From assembly GCA_015487435.1 (NCBI GenBank), contig WFPU01000282.1, positions 1-6,691 on the forward strand: a stretch of 6,691 nt of DNA, read 5' to 3'. Under the pieces are notes generated by a model, which saw nothing but the letters and a program-made list of their open reading frames with translations, was not told the DNA's origin and searched no databases. Every line of letters begins with the position of its first letter. Position 1 is the stretch's first letter. The position numbers and the translations under genes are program-made. Below are positions 1 to 6,609 of the stretch, piece by piece. The stretch comes from Sulfurimonas sp. GTDB taxonomy: Bacteria > Campylobacterota > Campylobacteria > Campylobacterales > Sulfurimonadaceae.

Positions 1-19
1 AATTAGTCCTATGAATTAA

Positions 20-628
20 GAAACAAATACAAATATAAAAACAGCGATTACAATCTCTTTAAACAAAAAACAAAAGATGTGTAATGATGCAGTTTTAGCA
101 TCTAATGATGGTATGAATATCTTAAAATTAAAATTTGGAGATGATATATCACACGCTATTGATGTAACAAAAACTATTAAAAAATTAAATCCAAATGCTA
201 AAATACTTATAGATGCAAATCAAGCATGGGATGTGAAAAAAAGTAAAAAGTTTATAGATGCGATAAAAGGTGTTGATATTGAACTACTAGAGCAACCAGT
301 AGTAGCAAATAATATGCTAGGCTTAAAAGAGATAACACAATATTCCCATATACCAATAGTTGCTGATGAAACCTGTTTTACATTAAGTGATGTAAAACAA
401 GTAGTAGAATCTAAAAGTGCAGATATTATAAATATAAAACTGATGAAATGTGGTGGTATCACACACGCAATAAAGATTTTGGATTACTGTAAAGAAAAAA
501 ATATCCCTGTGATGTTTGGTTCAATGTTGGAGGGATCAATAAGTATAAACTATGCTTATTGGCTTGTAAATAAATATATGGATGTTATAAAATATGTGGA
601 TTTAGATAGCCCTCTATTATACGATTAA
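20..628 (+). pseudogene. Dipeptide epimerase (L-Ala-D/L-Glu epimerase-like), fragment lacking N-terminal domain and C-terminal tail
   Basis: This is the barrel part of a mandelate-racemase/muconate-lactonizing branch enolase-superfamily enzyme. Such enzymes epimerise dipeptides such as L-Ala-D-Glu from murein turnover. Counting from the ATG at 77, the visible active-site elements are the catalytic KLK (17-19), IDANQ with metal ligand D46, LLEQP with E72, VADET with D97, NIKLMKCGG with K121, and the late DLD (175-177). Family-like sequence (IKTAITISLN) already precedes that ATG in the same frame, so 77 is not a natural start. The frame closes at a TAA (17-19), and the first 19 bases resemble the family in no frame. 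Full-length enzymes are about 320-360 residues with an N-terminal capping domain of over 100 residues, absent here. The frame also stops six residues after DLD, without the usual tail of about 20 or more residues. I read it as a disrupted gene with a well-preserved core. A frameshift or sequencing error before position 20 is the alternative. Confidence 0.5.
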
Positions 629-674
629 TCTTTTAGAGATATCCTTTATTGTACGGTTATCTAATTTCTGTAGT

Positions 675-716
675 TTGTTACTTATTATTTTAGGGTATAT
701 AATTTAGTAGTATAAT
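675..716 (+). promoter_or_regulatory. Promoter region of the repeat protein-MoxR-VWA operon, two overlapping -10 boxes
   Basis: Two perfect TATAAT boxes lie at 698-703 and 711-716. The first has a TTGTTA (675-680) 17 bases upstream as a plausible -35, giving a start near 710 and a leader of about 12 bases. The second ends only 6 bases before the ATG at 723, so transcription from it would begin at or next to the start codon. No AGGAG-like ribosome binding site is present between the boxes and the ATG. The surrounding T-rich stretch is typical of epsilonproteobacterial promoters, in which the -35 element is weak. Confidence 0.5.
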
Positions 717-722
717 CGTATT

Positions 723-1895
723 ATGAATTTAGTAGAATTAAAAAATAAAACTATATTATTGTTTGGAAAGAGTCGTGCATTTAGTAAAGATGAATTTAGT
801 GCACAACTAAAACATCATAATATTTTTTTATCTATAGAGTTTAGTGATGATGTAGCTTTGATTATTGATGGAAGGATGATGACCCCTTATGAGCAAAATG
901 AGAGCGAAAGAATTTATGAGCAGAAATCTACAGAGTTAAAGTTTATAGACATTGATATTTTTGAAAAAGAGTTAGCCTCCCATTTAGATGAAGATACTTT
1001 ACTTATGAGCTTAAAGCTCTCTCGTGATAAAGATAGATTAAAGAGTTTTATTTTAAATTCATTGATTAGTGATAAACTGTTTTTTAAACTTTTAAAGATG
1101 TATAACTGGGGTGATGATGATTTCTTTGAAAATGATGATAATCGTGATATAAGCGCTGCATTTATTTCCCGTTTTTATGAAAATATAGAGCGTAATCATA
1201 ATGTTGAGTATGCTACAACTGGCTTTGTTCATCTAATAAAACAAACTAAAAACATCCAAGTTTTACAAAATATACTAACGCTCAAACCTATAAAATATAA
1301 CTCAGATATAAAAATACAAATTGCGATAAATGAACATATAAATAATGAGATGCAAGAGTTACTAAAAAAAGATGAAAATAGTGAAGTAAAAGAGGCACTC
1401 TCATTAAATAAAAATTTAAATATAGAGATAATAAACGAATTTATAAAAGATGAAAATTTAGGCTCAAATATCGCAAAAAGTATAAAGCTAAATGATGAAT
1501 ATTTCGACTTATTACAAGAATTTAAAATTGCATTAGCACTAAATGAAAGTTTGAGTTTAAATATGCAAGAAAAATTATTAGAATACGAAAATGATGAGAT
1601 AAATTATGCACTTTCACTTAATAACAATATAGACTTAAAAGTTATAAATAAGCTCTTAGAAAGTAAAAATGAGATAGTAATAGATACTTTATATGAAAAC
1701 AAATCAATGGCAGTTGAGATGCTAAAGCAAGCATATAGAGATAACAAATATTATGAACAATTGGCAAAAAATGAAAATACTCCAGTGGATATTTTATATC
1801 AACTTCAACTAGACCGTAGATATGAAAGATATGTAAAAACTAATGCTGGGTTTGGTAAACATATACAACAAGAAAATATAGGATGGATAGTTTGA
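723..1895 (+). CDS. BRCT-like / leucine-rich-variant repeat protein, first gene of MoxR-VWA operon
   Basis: A 390-residue soluble protein with no signal peptide or membrane segment, and no enzymatic motif that I recognise. Residues about 5-85 resemble a BRCT fold: a KTILLFGKSRAFSKDEF strand-loop-helix, then a hydrophobic VALIIDG strand, then a C-terminal helix around IDIFEKEL. This is a pattern match only. Residues about 195-380 form tandem helical repeats marked by a recurring xLxxN motif, with Asn at 203, 229, 257, 274, 300, 326, 350 and 374. Most units are 24-26 residues, one is short (17) and one long (28). The last units (LAKNENTPVDILYQL...) look like leucine-rich-repeat-variant (LRV) units, which build protein-binding solenoids. 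An in-frame TAG at 708-710 and no ATG, GTG or TTG codon before 723 force the start; there is no Shine-Dalgarno. It overlaps the MoxR gene by 13 bases, so it is probably cotranslated and may be the client-recognition partner of the ATPase/VWA pair. That role is inferred. Confidence 0.5.
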   Translation: MNLVELKNKTILLFGKSRAFSKDEFSAQLKHHNIFLSIEFSDDVALIIDGRMMTPYEQNESERIYEQKSTELKFIDIDIFEKELASHLDEDTLLMSLKLSRDKDRLKSFILNSLISDKLFFKLLKMYNWGDDDFFENDDNRDISAAFISRFYENIERNHNVEYATTGFVHLIKQTKNIQVLQNILTLKPIKYNSDIKIQIAINEHINNEMQELLKKDENSEVKEALSLNKNLNIEIINEFIKDENLGSNIAKSIKLNDEYFDLLQEFKIALALNESLSLNMQEKLLEYENDEINYALSLNNNIDLKVINKLLESKNEIVIDTLYENKSMAVEMLKQAYRDNKYYEQLAKNENTPVDILYQLQLDRRYERYVKTNAGFGKHIQQENIGWIV

Positions 1896-2887
1896 GAGCA
1901 AGTGATTTAAGTAAAAGTATTACAGCGTTAGTGGAGCAAAAAGTACCAACATTTCTTTGGGGATCTCCAGGGATTGGAAAGAGTTCTATCGTTAAACAGA
2001 TTGCGTCAAAAAAAGATATAGCTTTTATAGATTTAAGATTAGCCTTAATGGATCCAACAGATTTAAAAGGTATACCATTCTATGATAAAGAGAGTCATAC
2101 TGCGCTTTGGGCACCTCCAGCTTTTTTGCCTAAAAATGGTTCAGGGATACTTTTTTTGGATGAACTAAATTCTGCACCACCAAGTGTTCAAGCTTCAGCA
2201 TATCAGTTAATACTTGATAGAAAAGTAGGTGAATATATTCTTCCAGATGGATGGGCAATTGTAGCTGCTGGTAATCGAGATAGTGATAGGGGACTAACAT
2301 ATAGGATGCCAAGTCCACTAGCAAACAGATTTGTCCATTTTGAGATGGATATAGATGTTTATGATTGGAAAAATTGGGCATATAAACAAAATATAAATGA
2401 GACAATAATTGCATATATATCTTATAAAAGTGAGCATTTGTTCACTTTTGATTCAAAGAGCGATACTAAAAGTTTTGCAACACCAAGAAGTTGGGAATAT
2501 GTAAATAATATTTTAAAAACTAATATAGCAAGTGAACTACTTATAGAAACAATTAGTGGAGCTGTTGGAAAAGATGTTGCAGTCTCATATCTTAGTTTTG
2601 CAAAAGTAAAGAACAGACTTCCAGATATACAAAACATTCTTAGCGGTGGTGATGTAGAATACTCTGATGAGGTTGATGTTCTTTATGCTTTAAGTATAGG
2701 TCTTGTGAGTGCTTATCTTAAAAATAAAGATGATAATACTTTAGATAACATTCTCTCTTATACGCTTAAGATGAAAAGTGAATTTGCAGTAATGATAGTA
2801 CAAGATCTACAGAGAAACGGCATAACTATGGAGAGTTCAAAACTATTTAAAGAGTGGGTTAAAAAGTTTAGCTACTTACTAGGTTAG
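1883..2887 (+). CDS. MoxR-family AAA+ ATPase
   Basis: A 334-residue single-domain AAA+ ATPase of the MoxR (AAA_5-like) group. These act as ATP-driven chaperones that, with VWA-domain partners, remodel or help insert metals into client complexes. Visible motifs in order: Walker A GSPGIGKSS (27-35), Walker B ILFLDEL (89-95, with D93 and E94), sensor 1 AAGNRD (128-133), arginine finger in LANRF (R149), and sensor 2 ATPRSW (R202). Residues about 210-334 form the helical lid and C-terminal extension. All catalytic residues are present, so it should hydrolyse ATP. The ATG at 1883 is poorly served by a ribosome site. A TTG at 1892, overlapping the upstream stop as TTGA, has AGGA (1880-1883) 8 bases before it and could be the real start, giving a protein three residues shorter. 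The VWA gene follows after 2 bases. The family is certain; the client is unknown. Confidence 0.5.
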   Translation: MDSLRASDLSKSITALVEQKVPTFLWGSPGIGKSSIVKQIASKKDIAFIDLRLALMDPTDLKGIPFYDKESHTALWAPPAFLPKNGSGILFLDELNSAPPSVQASAYQLILDRKVGEYILPDGWAIVAAGNRDSDRGLTYRMPSPLANRFVHFEMDIDVYDWKNWAYKQNINETIIAYISYKSEHLFTFDSKSDTKSFATPRSWEYVNNILKTNIASELLIETISGAVGKDVAVSYLSFAKVKNRLPDIQNILSGGDVEYSDEVDVLYALSIGLVSAYLKNKDDNTLDNILSYTLKMKSEFAVMIVQDLQRNGITMESSKLFKEWVKKFSYLLG

Positions 2888-2889
2888 AT

Positions 2890-4092
2890 ATGAAAATTGA
2901 TTCAAAAATATCAAAAGCAAAAGCAAAACTTCTTGTTGAGTATCCACTTTTTGGAACAATAGCTTCAAAACTAGAACTTGTTTTAAATGATGATATACAA
3001 ACATTCAAAAGCGATGGAATCAAACTACAATACAATAGTGACTTTTTTTCAAATTTAAGTCTAAGTGAGATGGAATTTGTTTTTGCAAATGGTGCTATGC
3101 ATGCTTCACTTGCACATGAGTCTCGTAAAAATAATAGAAGTGGTTGGCTTTGGCAGATGGCTACTGATTTTGCTATAAATGATATGTTGGTTGAAAATGG
3201 TATGAATAGACCAGAATTAGCACAATATAGAAAAAGATTTAAAGGGATGTATGCCGAAGAGATATATGCTCAATTGCAGGATGATTTACTTAAAAATGAT
3301 GGTGAACTTGAATATAATCCAAATGATTTGTCTGATGTTGAATCTGAAGTAAATTTGGAGAGTTCCAGTAAATCTAATCAAAGTAAAAAAGTTAATAGAC
3401 GCGAAGCGTCTATGTTATCATCCAGCACAAAACAAGCCCAGCTTCAAGACATAACCCAATCCGAACAACTTTTCGAAGAATTTGCAAAAGCAACATTAGA
3501 TGCAGAACAAAAAAAAGATGAATTACCTAAAAATATAGAGAGGTTTTTTGAATTAAATACAAATGGAGTTATAAATTGGCGTGATGAGTTAAGAGCTGCG
3601 ATAGATAAGTATAATAAAGATGATTTTGCACTGATCCCACCAAATAAAAAATTTTTGCACCTTGGTATCTATTTGCCTTCAAATATATCGCAAAAATTTA
3701 AATTAGTAGTTGCAATTGACAGCTCTGGCTCAATTGATGAAGAACTTTTAGGACTATTTATAAGTGAGCTTAATTTTTTAATGAGTACTATAACAAATTA
3801 CGAGATTGATCTTTTAGTTTGTGATGATATAATCAAATCACATAACAAATATTTTAGTGGAGATATATTAGATGTTGATGTTATTGGAGGAGGTGGAACT
3901 GACTTCCGTCCAGTATTTAATTTTATTGAAAATGAACTAACAGACACAAATTTACTTTTATATTTTAGTGATTTAGATGGAATATTTCCAGAAAATGAGC
4001 CTAATTATGAGGTTAAATGGATATCTTCAAACGAGTGTACATATCCATTTGGGGAATTGATAAGTTTAAAAAATCACTCTACGATTACTTGA
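2890..4092 (+). CDS. DUF2201-type VWA protein with degenerate metallopeptidase-like N-terminal domain
   Basis: A 400-residue partner of the upstream MoxR ATPase. Residues about 5-135 match the putative metallopeptidase domain of DUF2201 proteins (ISKAKAKLL, then a SDG turn, then LWQMATDFAIN at 87-97). The expected HExxHxxxxH is here NGAMHASLAH (67-76), so the first His and catalytic Glu are lost while H71 and H76 remain. A hydrophilic Ser/Gln/Lys-rich linker (about 137-215) follows, containing a GC-rich palindrome and an A8 run. The C-terminal VWA domain (about 268-393) has an intact MIDAS: DSSGS (277-281), T337 in GGGGTDFRP and D361 in YFSDLDG. The family-like ending YPFGELISL is present, so the protein is complete. 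A weak TAGG (2880-2883) precedes the ATG. Its end overlaps the opposing regulator gene by 19 bases. Role inferred: metal-dependent client or ATPase binding rather than proteolysis. Confidence 0.5.
   Translation: MKIDSKISKAKAKLLVEYPLFGTIASKLELVLNDDIQTFKSDGIKLQYNSDFFSNLSLSEMEFVFANGAMHASLAHESRKNNRSGWLWQMATDFAINDMLVENGMNRPELAQYRKRFKGMYAEEIYAQLQDDLLKNDGELEYNPNDLSDVESEVNLESSSKSNQSKKVNRREASMLSSSTKQAQLQDITQSEQLFEEFAKATLDAEQKKDELPKNIERFFELNTNGVINWRDELRAAIDKYNKDDFALIPPNKKFLHLGIYLPSNISQKFKLVVAIDSSGSIDEELLGLFISELNFLMSTITNYEIDLLVCDDIIKSHNKYFSGDILDVDVIGGGGTDFRPVFNFIENELTDTNLLLYFSDLDGIFPENEPNYEVKWISSNECTYPFGELISLKNHSTIT
3395..3413. repeat. GC-rich palindrome inside the VWA gene linker
   Basis: Perfect 8-base arms ATAGACGC and GCGTCTAT flank a GAA loop. 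It is read in frame as part of NRREASM in the disordered linker. It is followed by about 70 bases with C-rich, G/C-ending codons (GCC, CAG, GAC, ACC, TCC) unlike the rest of the gene: 3397-3480 is about 44% G+C by hand count, against roughly 30% around it. This could be a small dispersed palindromic element tolerated in a linker, or simple linker drift. Confidence 0.5.
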
Positions 4093-5318
4093 TTTTTACC
4101 ATTTTGTTTTGCTTTATGAAGCAACATATCAGCTTGATCTATACTTTCTTCTAAAGTATCATTTTTATGAATTACAACACCAATTGAAGCAGTAAAGTTT
4201 ATATTTTCACCTTTATCTGAAATAATTACAGCATTTTCAATCTCTTTTCTGATTCGTTCAAATATATCGTGAGCACTAAAGCGATTTATATTTTTTAAAA
4301 CCACACAAAACTCTTCACTATTAAAACGAGAAACCAAATCTTTATGGTTTGTAGCGGAGCGTAAAATTTCAGATAAAGTTATTATAGCCCGATCTCCAGC
4401 TTCATGTCCAAAAGTGTCATTTATATTTTTGATATCATCAATATCTATCATAGCTACAGCAAATTGTTCGTTAGTTTGCTCAATTTGTTCAAAGTAACTA
4501 TCCATCTCTTTAAAAAAGTATTGTCGATTGTAAAGTCCAGTTAAGAAATCTCGTCTAGAATGATTAGTTATAGCATCTATATTTTCTTTTGCTTCAAGAG
4601 CATTGTTAACACGACAAGAAAATTCCTCTTTAGAGAAAGGTTTTTTAATATAATCATTTGCACCATTTTTTAAAAACATAGCATTTATTTCATCATCTTC
4701 ATTTGAAGAGACAACAAGTATGCTTAGGTCATTTTTAGTATATTTTTTGCGTATCTCTATAGTTAATTCCATTCCATCCATTACAGGCATGTTGTAATCT
4801 GTAAGAACCAAAGATATATCTGGATGAGTTTGTAACATATTGAGAGCCTCTTCTCCATGAGCTACAGCAAAAACTTTGATAAAAAGATTTTCAAGCATAT
4901 CTACCATTTGTTTGCGAAAAATCATAGAATCATCAACAACTAATACTTTATGTTGTTGATTTTTTTTGAGTCTTTTGATGGTGTTAATTATATAGCTAAC
5001 ATCATTAACGCCACTTTTATATACATAATCTATAATATTTTTGCTCATCATTTGTTTACGAAATTTTTTATCAGCGTTTGATGTTAAAACTATTGTGCGT
5101 ACATTTTTTTTAATAAGATAATCTACAACTTCGCCATTTGGTGCATCTGGCAAGTTTAAATCAGTTAAAACTATAAAATGATCAAACATTTTTAAAAATA
5201 ATTTTGCTTCACTCAGTTTATATGCTACATCGACTTCAAAATCTAATTCTGATGAAATTTTTTTAGAGACTAATTTTGCTAATGTTTTGTTATCTTCAAT
5301 TATTAATATTCTTTTCAT
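4074..5318 (-). CDS. Response regulator with two receiver domains and a degenerate GGDEF domain
   Basis: A 414-residue cytoplasmic signalling protein, PleD-like in order. REC1 (about 1-118) has acidic residues E8 and D9, phospho-acceptor D53 in LTDLNLPD, T79 and K101. REC2 (about 122-243) has D129 and D130, acceptor D174 in LTDYNMPVMDG, S204 and K226 in KKPF. Both receivers therefore look phosphorylatable. The GGDEF domain (about 252-414) keeps DFLTGLYNR (257-265), the metal/nucleotide region DIDDIKNINDTFGH (292-305) and the C-terminal ADMLLHKAKQNGKN. The signature itself is NSEEF (333-337), replacing both glycines, and the inhibitory RxxD site is NHKD (324-327), lacking its Arg. Diguanylate cyclase activity is therefore doubtful; c-di-GMP or GTP sensing, or phosphorylation-driven partner binding, is more likely. 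An in-frame TAA 12 bases upstream forces the ATG, which has no Shine-Dalgarno. No cognate histidine kinase lies in the window. Confidence 0.5.
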   Translation of the reverse strand: MKRILIIEDNKTLAKLVSKKISSELDFEVDVAYKLSEAKLFLKMFDHFIVLTDLNLPDAPNGEVVDYLIKKNVRTIVLTSNADKKFRKQMMSKNIIDYVYKSGVNDVSYIINTIKRLKKNQQHKVLVVDDSMIFRKQMVDMLENLFIKVFAVAHGEEALNMLQTHPDISLVLTDYNMPVMDGMELTIEIRKKYTKNDLSILVVSSNEDDEINAMFLKNGANDYIKKPFSKEEFSCRVNNALEAKENIDAITNHSRRDFLTGLYNRQYFFKEMDSYFEQIEQTNEQFAVAMIDIDDIKNINDTFGHEAGDRAIITLSEILRSATNHKDLVSRFNSEEFCVVLKNINRFSAHDIFERIRKEIENAVIISDKGENINFTASIGVVIHKNDTLEESIDQADMLLHKAKQNGKNQVIVE

Positions 5319-5324
5319 AAGTGT

Positions 5325-5335
5325 ATTTTAGTATA
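5325..5335 (-). promoter_or_regulatory. Minus-strand -10 region of the REC-REC-GGDEF gene
   Basis: Read on the minus strand, this stretch is TATACTAAAAT. It contains TATACT (5335-5330) and TAAAAT (5330-5325), the latter ending exactly 6 bases before the ATG at 5318. It overlaps the plus-strand TATAAT of the helicase gene within the same 25-base divergent gap, so polymerase binding in the two directions should be mutually exclusive. No clear -35 is seen. Confidence 0.5.
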
Positions 5336-5337
5336 AT
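5332..5337 (+). promoter_or_regulatory. -10 box (TATAAT) of the PIF1-like helicase gene
   Basis: A perfect TATAAT, preceded by TTTTAG and ending exactly 6 bases before the ATG at 5344. It is the only candidate promoter in the 25-base gap to the divergent regulator gene. With the usual distance from -10 box to start site, the mRNA would begin at or within a base or two of the ATG, making it leaderless. No ribosome binding site is visible. The -35 region would lie inside the start of the divergent gene and is not recognisable. Confidence 0.5.
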
Positions 5338-5343
5338 CTTTCC

Positions 5344-6609
5344 ATGAAAATATTAAAAGAGATTACAAAAGATTTAAATAATAAAACAAATATTTTTTTA
5401 ACTGGTGGAGCAGGAGTTGGTAAAACAACTATAACTCGTCAAATTATTCAAGCTTTCATTGATGATGCAAAAAAAGTAGCAAAGCTTGCTTCAACTGGTA
5501 TGGCTGCTACTTTAATAGATGGACAAACTCTTCATAGCTTCTTAGATTTAGGGATAGCTAATAATATTGAAGAGTTAGAAAAAAATGGTAAGTTTAATAT
5601 AAAAAAGAAAATAAAAAAACTTGTTTCACAAATGGATTTAATAGTGATAGATGAGATATCTATGGTTAGTGACACTTTATTTGAGATGATTGAACTTCGT
5701 TTAAATCAAGCAGAGTTTAATGGTGCACTTTTAGTTGTAGGAGATTTTTTACAACTCCCCCCTGTTGTTCGTGGTGGGGGTGAAGTTAGATTTGCTTTTG
5801 AATCACCATCGTGGGGTAATTTTGAGTTCAAAAAAATCGAACTTACCCACATATATAGAACAGATGATGTTAAATTTATAGAGTTATTGGGCGAAATTCG
5901 TAGAGGTTTTGTTGATGAAGTTGTGCATAATCATCTAAATGAGTTTATAAAACCACTCCCAGAAGATTTAAGTGAATTTACATATTTGTTTGGAAAAAAT
6001 ATCTCTGCACAAAAGCATAATAAAGCTCAACTTGATTTTGTAGATGGCGAACTTTTTCTCAGAAAAGCTCAAATTATAAAACATGTTAAATCAACAAAAG
6101 ATAGCGATATTGATAGATTTATAAATGATGCAAGGATAGAAAAAAAGTTGGAGTTAAAAATAGGTGTACCTGTTTTATTTACACGAAATTCTTGGAACTA
6201 TTTTAATGGGGAGAGGGGTAAAGTTGTAAATATTGATAATAATTTTATCTATGTGCAAAAGAATGATGGAGTTATTATAAAACTAGAGACTACACCTCAA
6301 AGTAAAAATATTTGGAAGGAAAAAACTATAGCAGGAAAAAAAGAGATGGTAGAAGAAAATTTGTTTACCATCCATCAATTCCCTATAAAATTAGCTTATG
6401 CGATAACTATCCATAAATCACAGGGGATGTCTATAGAAGATTTAATAATTCAAACAAATGAAATTTTTGCGCCATCACAATTTTATGTAGCACTCTCAAG
6501 AAGTTCAAAACCTTCAAGATTAAATCTTATAGCCCCACATTCTCAATGGCATAGTATAGTTTATGTTAATAAAAAAGCTTTAAAATTTGTAAAGGATACT
6601 AATGATTAG
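5344..6609 (+). CDS. PIF1-type superfamily 1B DNA helicase
   Basis: A 421-residue ATP-dependent 5'-to-3' DNA helicase, close in size to compact bacterial PIF1 proteins (about 430 residues). Motifs in order: Walker A GGAGVGKTT (21-29), motif Ia ASTGMAA (49-55) with TLHSF (62-66), motif II VIDEISMV (101-108), motif III VVGDFLQLPPV (131-141), motif IV IYRTDD (170-175), the late SF1 motif AYAITIHKSQGMS (351-363) and motif VI FYVALSRS (380-387). All are intact, so it should be active. PIF1 family members unwind G-quadruplexes and R-loops and help replication past obstacles; RecD2-like helicases share motifs but are larger. An in-frame TAG at 5329-5331 and no usable start codon before 5344 force the ATG, and there is no Shine-Dalgarno. 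It shares a 25-base divergent promoter region with the regulator gene, and its last 8 bases overlap the start of the next gene, suggesting cotranscription. Confidence 0.5.
   Translation: MKILKEITKDLNNKTNIFLTGGAGVGKTTITRQIIQAFIDDAKKVAKLASTGMAATLIDGQTLHSFLDLGIANNIEELEKNGKFNIKKKIKKLVSQMDLIVIDEISMVSDTLFEMIELRLNQAEFNGALLVVGDFLQLPPVVRGGGEVRFAFESPSWGNFEFKKIELTHIYRTDDVKFIELLGEIRRGFVDEVVHNHLNEFIKPLPEDLSEFTYLFGKNISAQKHNKAQLDFVDGELFLRKAQIIKHVKSTKDSDIDRFINDARIEKKLELKIGVPVLFTRNSWNYFNGERGKVVNIDNNFIYVQKNDGVIIKLETTPQSKNIWKEKTIAGKKEMVEENLFTIHQFPIKLAYAITIHKSQGMSIEDLIIQTNEIFAPSQFYVALSRSSKPSRLNLIAPHSQWHSIVYVNKKALKFVKDTND

Noticed and set aside
220..462. Antisense open frame of 80 codons within the epimerase fragment
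   Set aside because: It lies opposite a strongly supported frame with conserved motifs, and its translation is a shadow with no recognisable domain.
629..674. Terminator hairpin after the epimerase fragment
   Set aside because: No convincing inverted repeat followed by a T-run could be found in this stretch.
2130..2637. Two antisense open frames (2130-2414 and 2422-2637) within the MoxR gene
   Set aside because: Both are opposite conserved AAA+ coding sequence, lack ribosome sites and have no recognisable content.
3391..3417. GTTA repeats flanking the palindrome as a target-site duplication
   Set aside because: Four bases in AT-rich DNA are easily chance, and removing a 23-base unit would break the reading frame.
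3509..3516. A8 run in the VWA gene linker as a programmed or phase-variable frameshift site
   Set aside because: The frame is continuous into an intact VWA domain, and such A-runs are common at this base composition.
5757..5780. C6 and G5 runs in the helicase gene as a phase-variable tract or hairpin
   Set aside because: The runs are short and encode the conserved LPPVVRGGG; phase-variable tracts in this phylum are typically longer.
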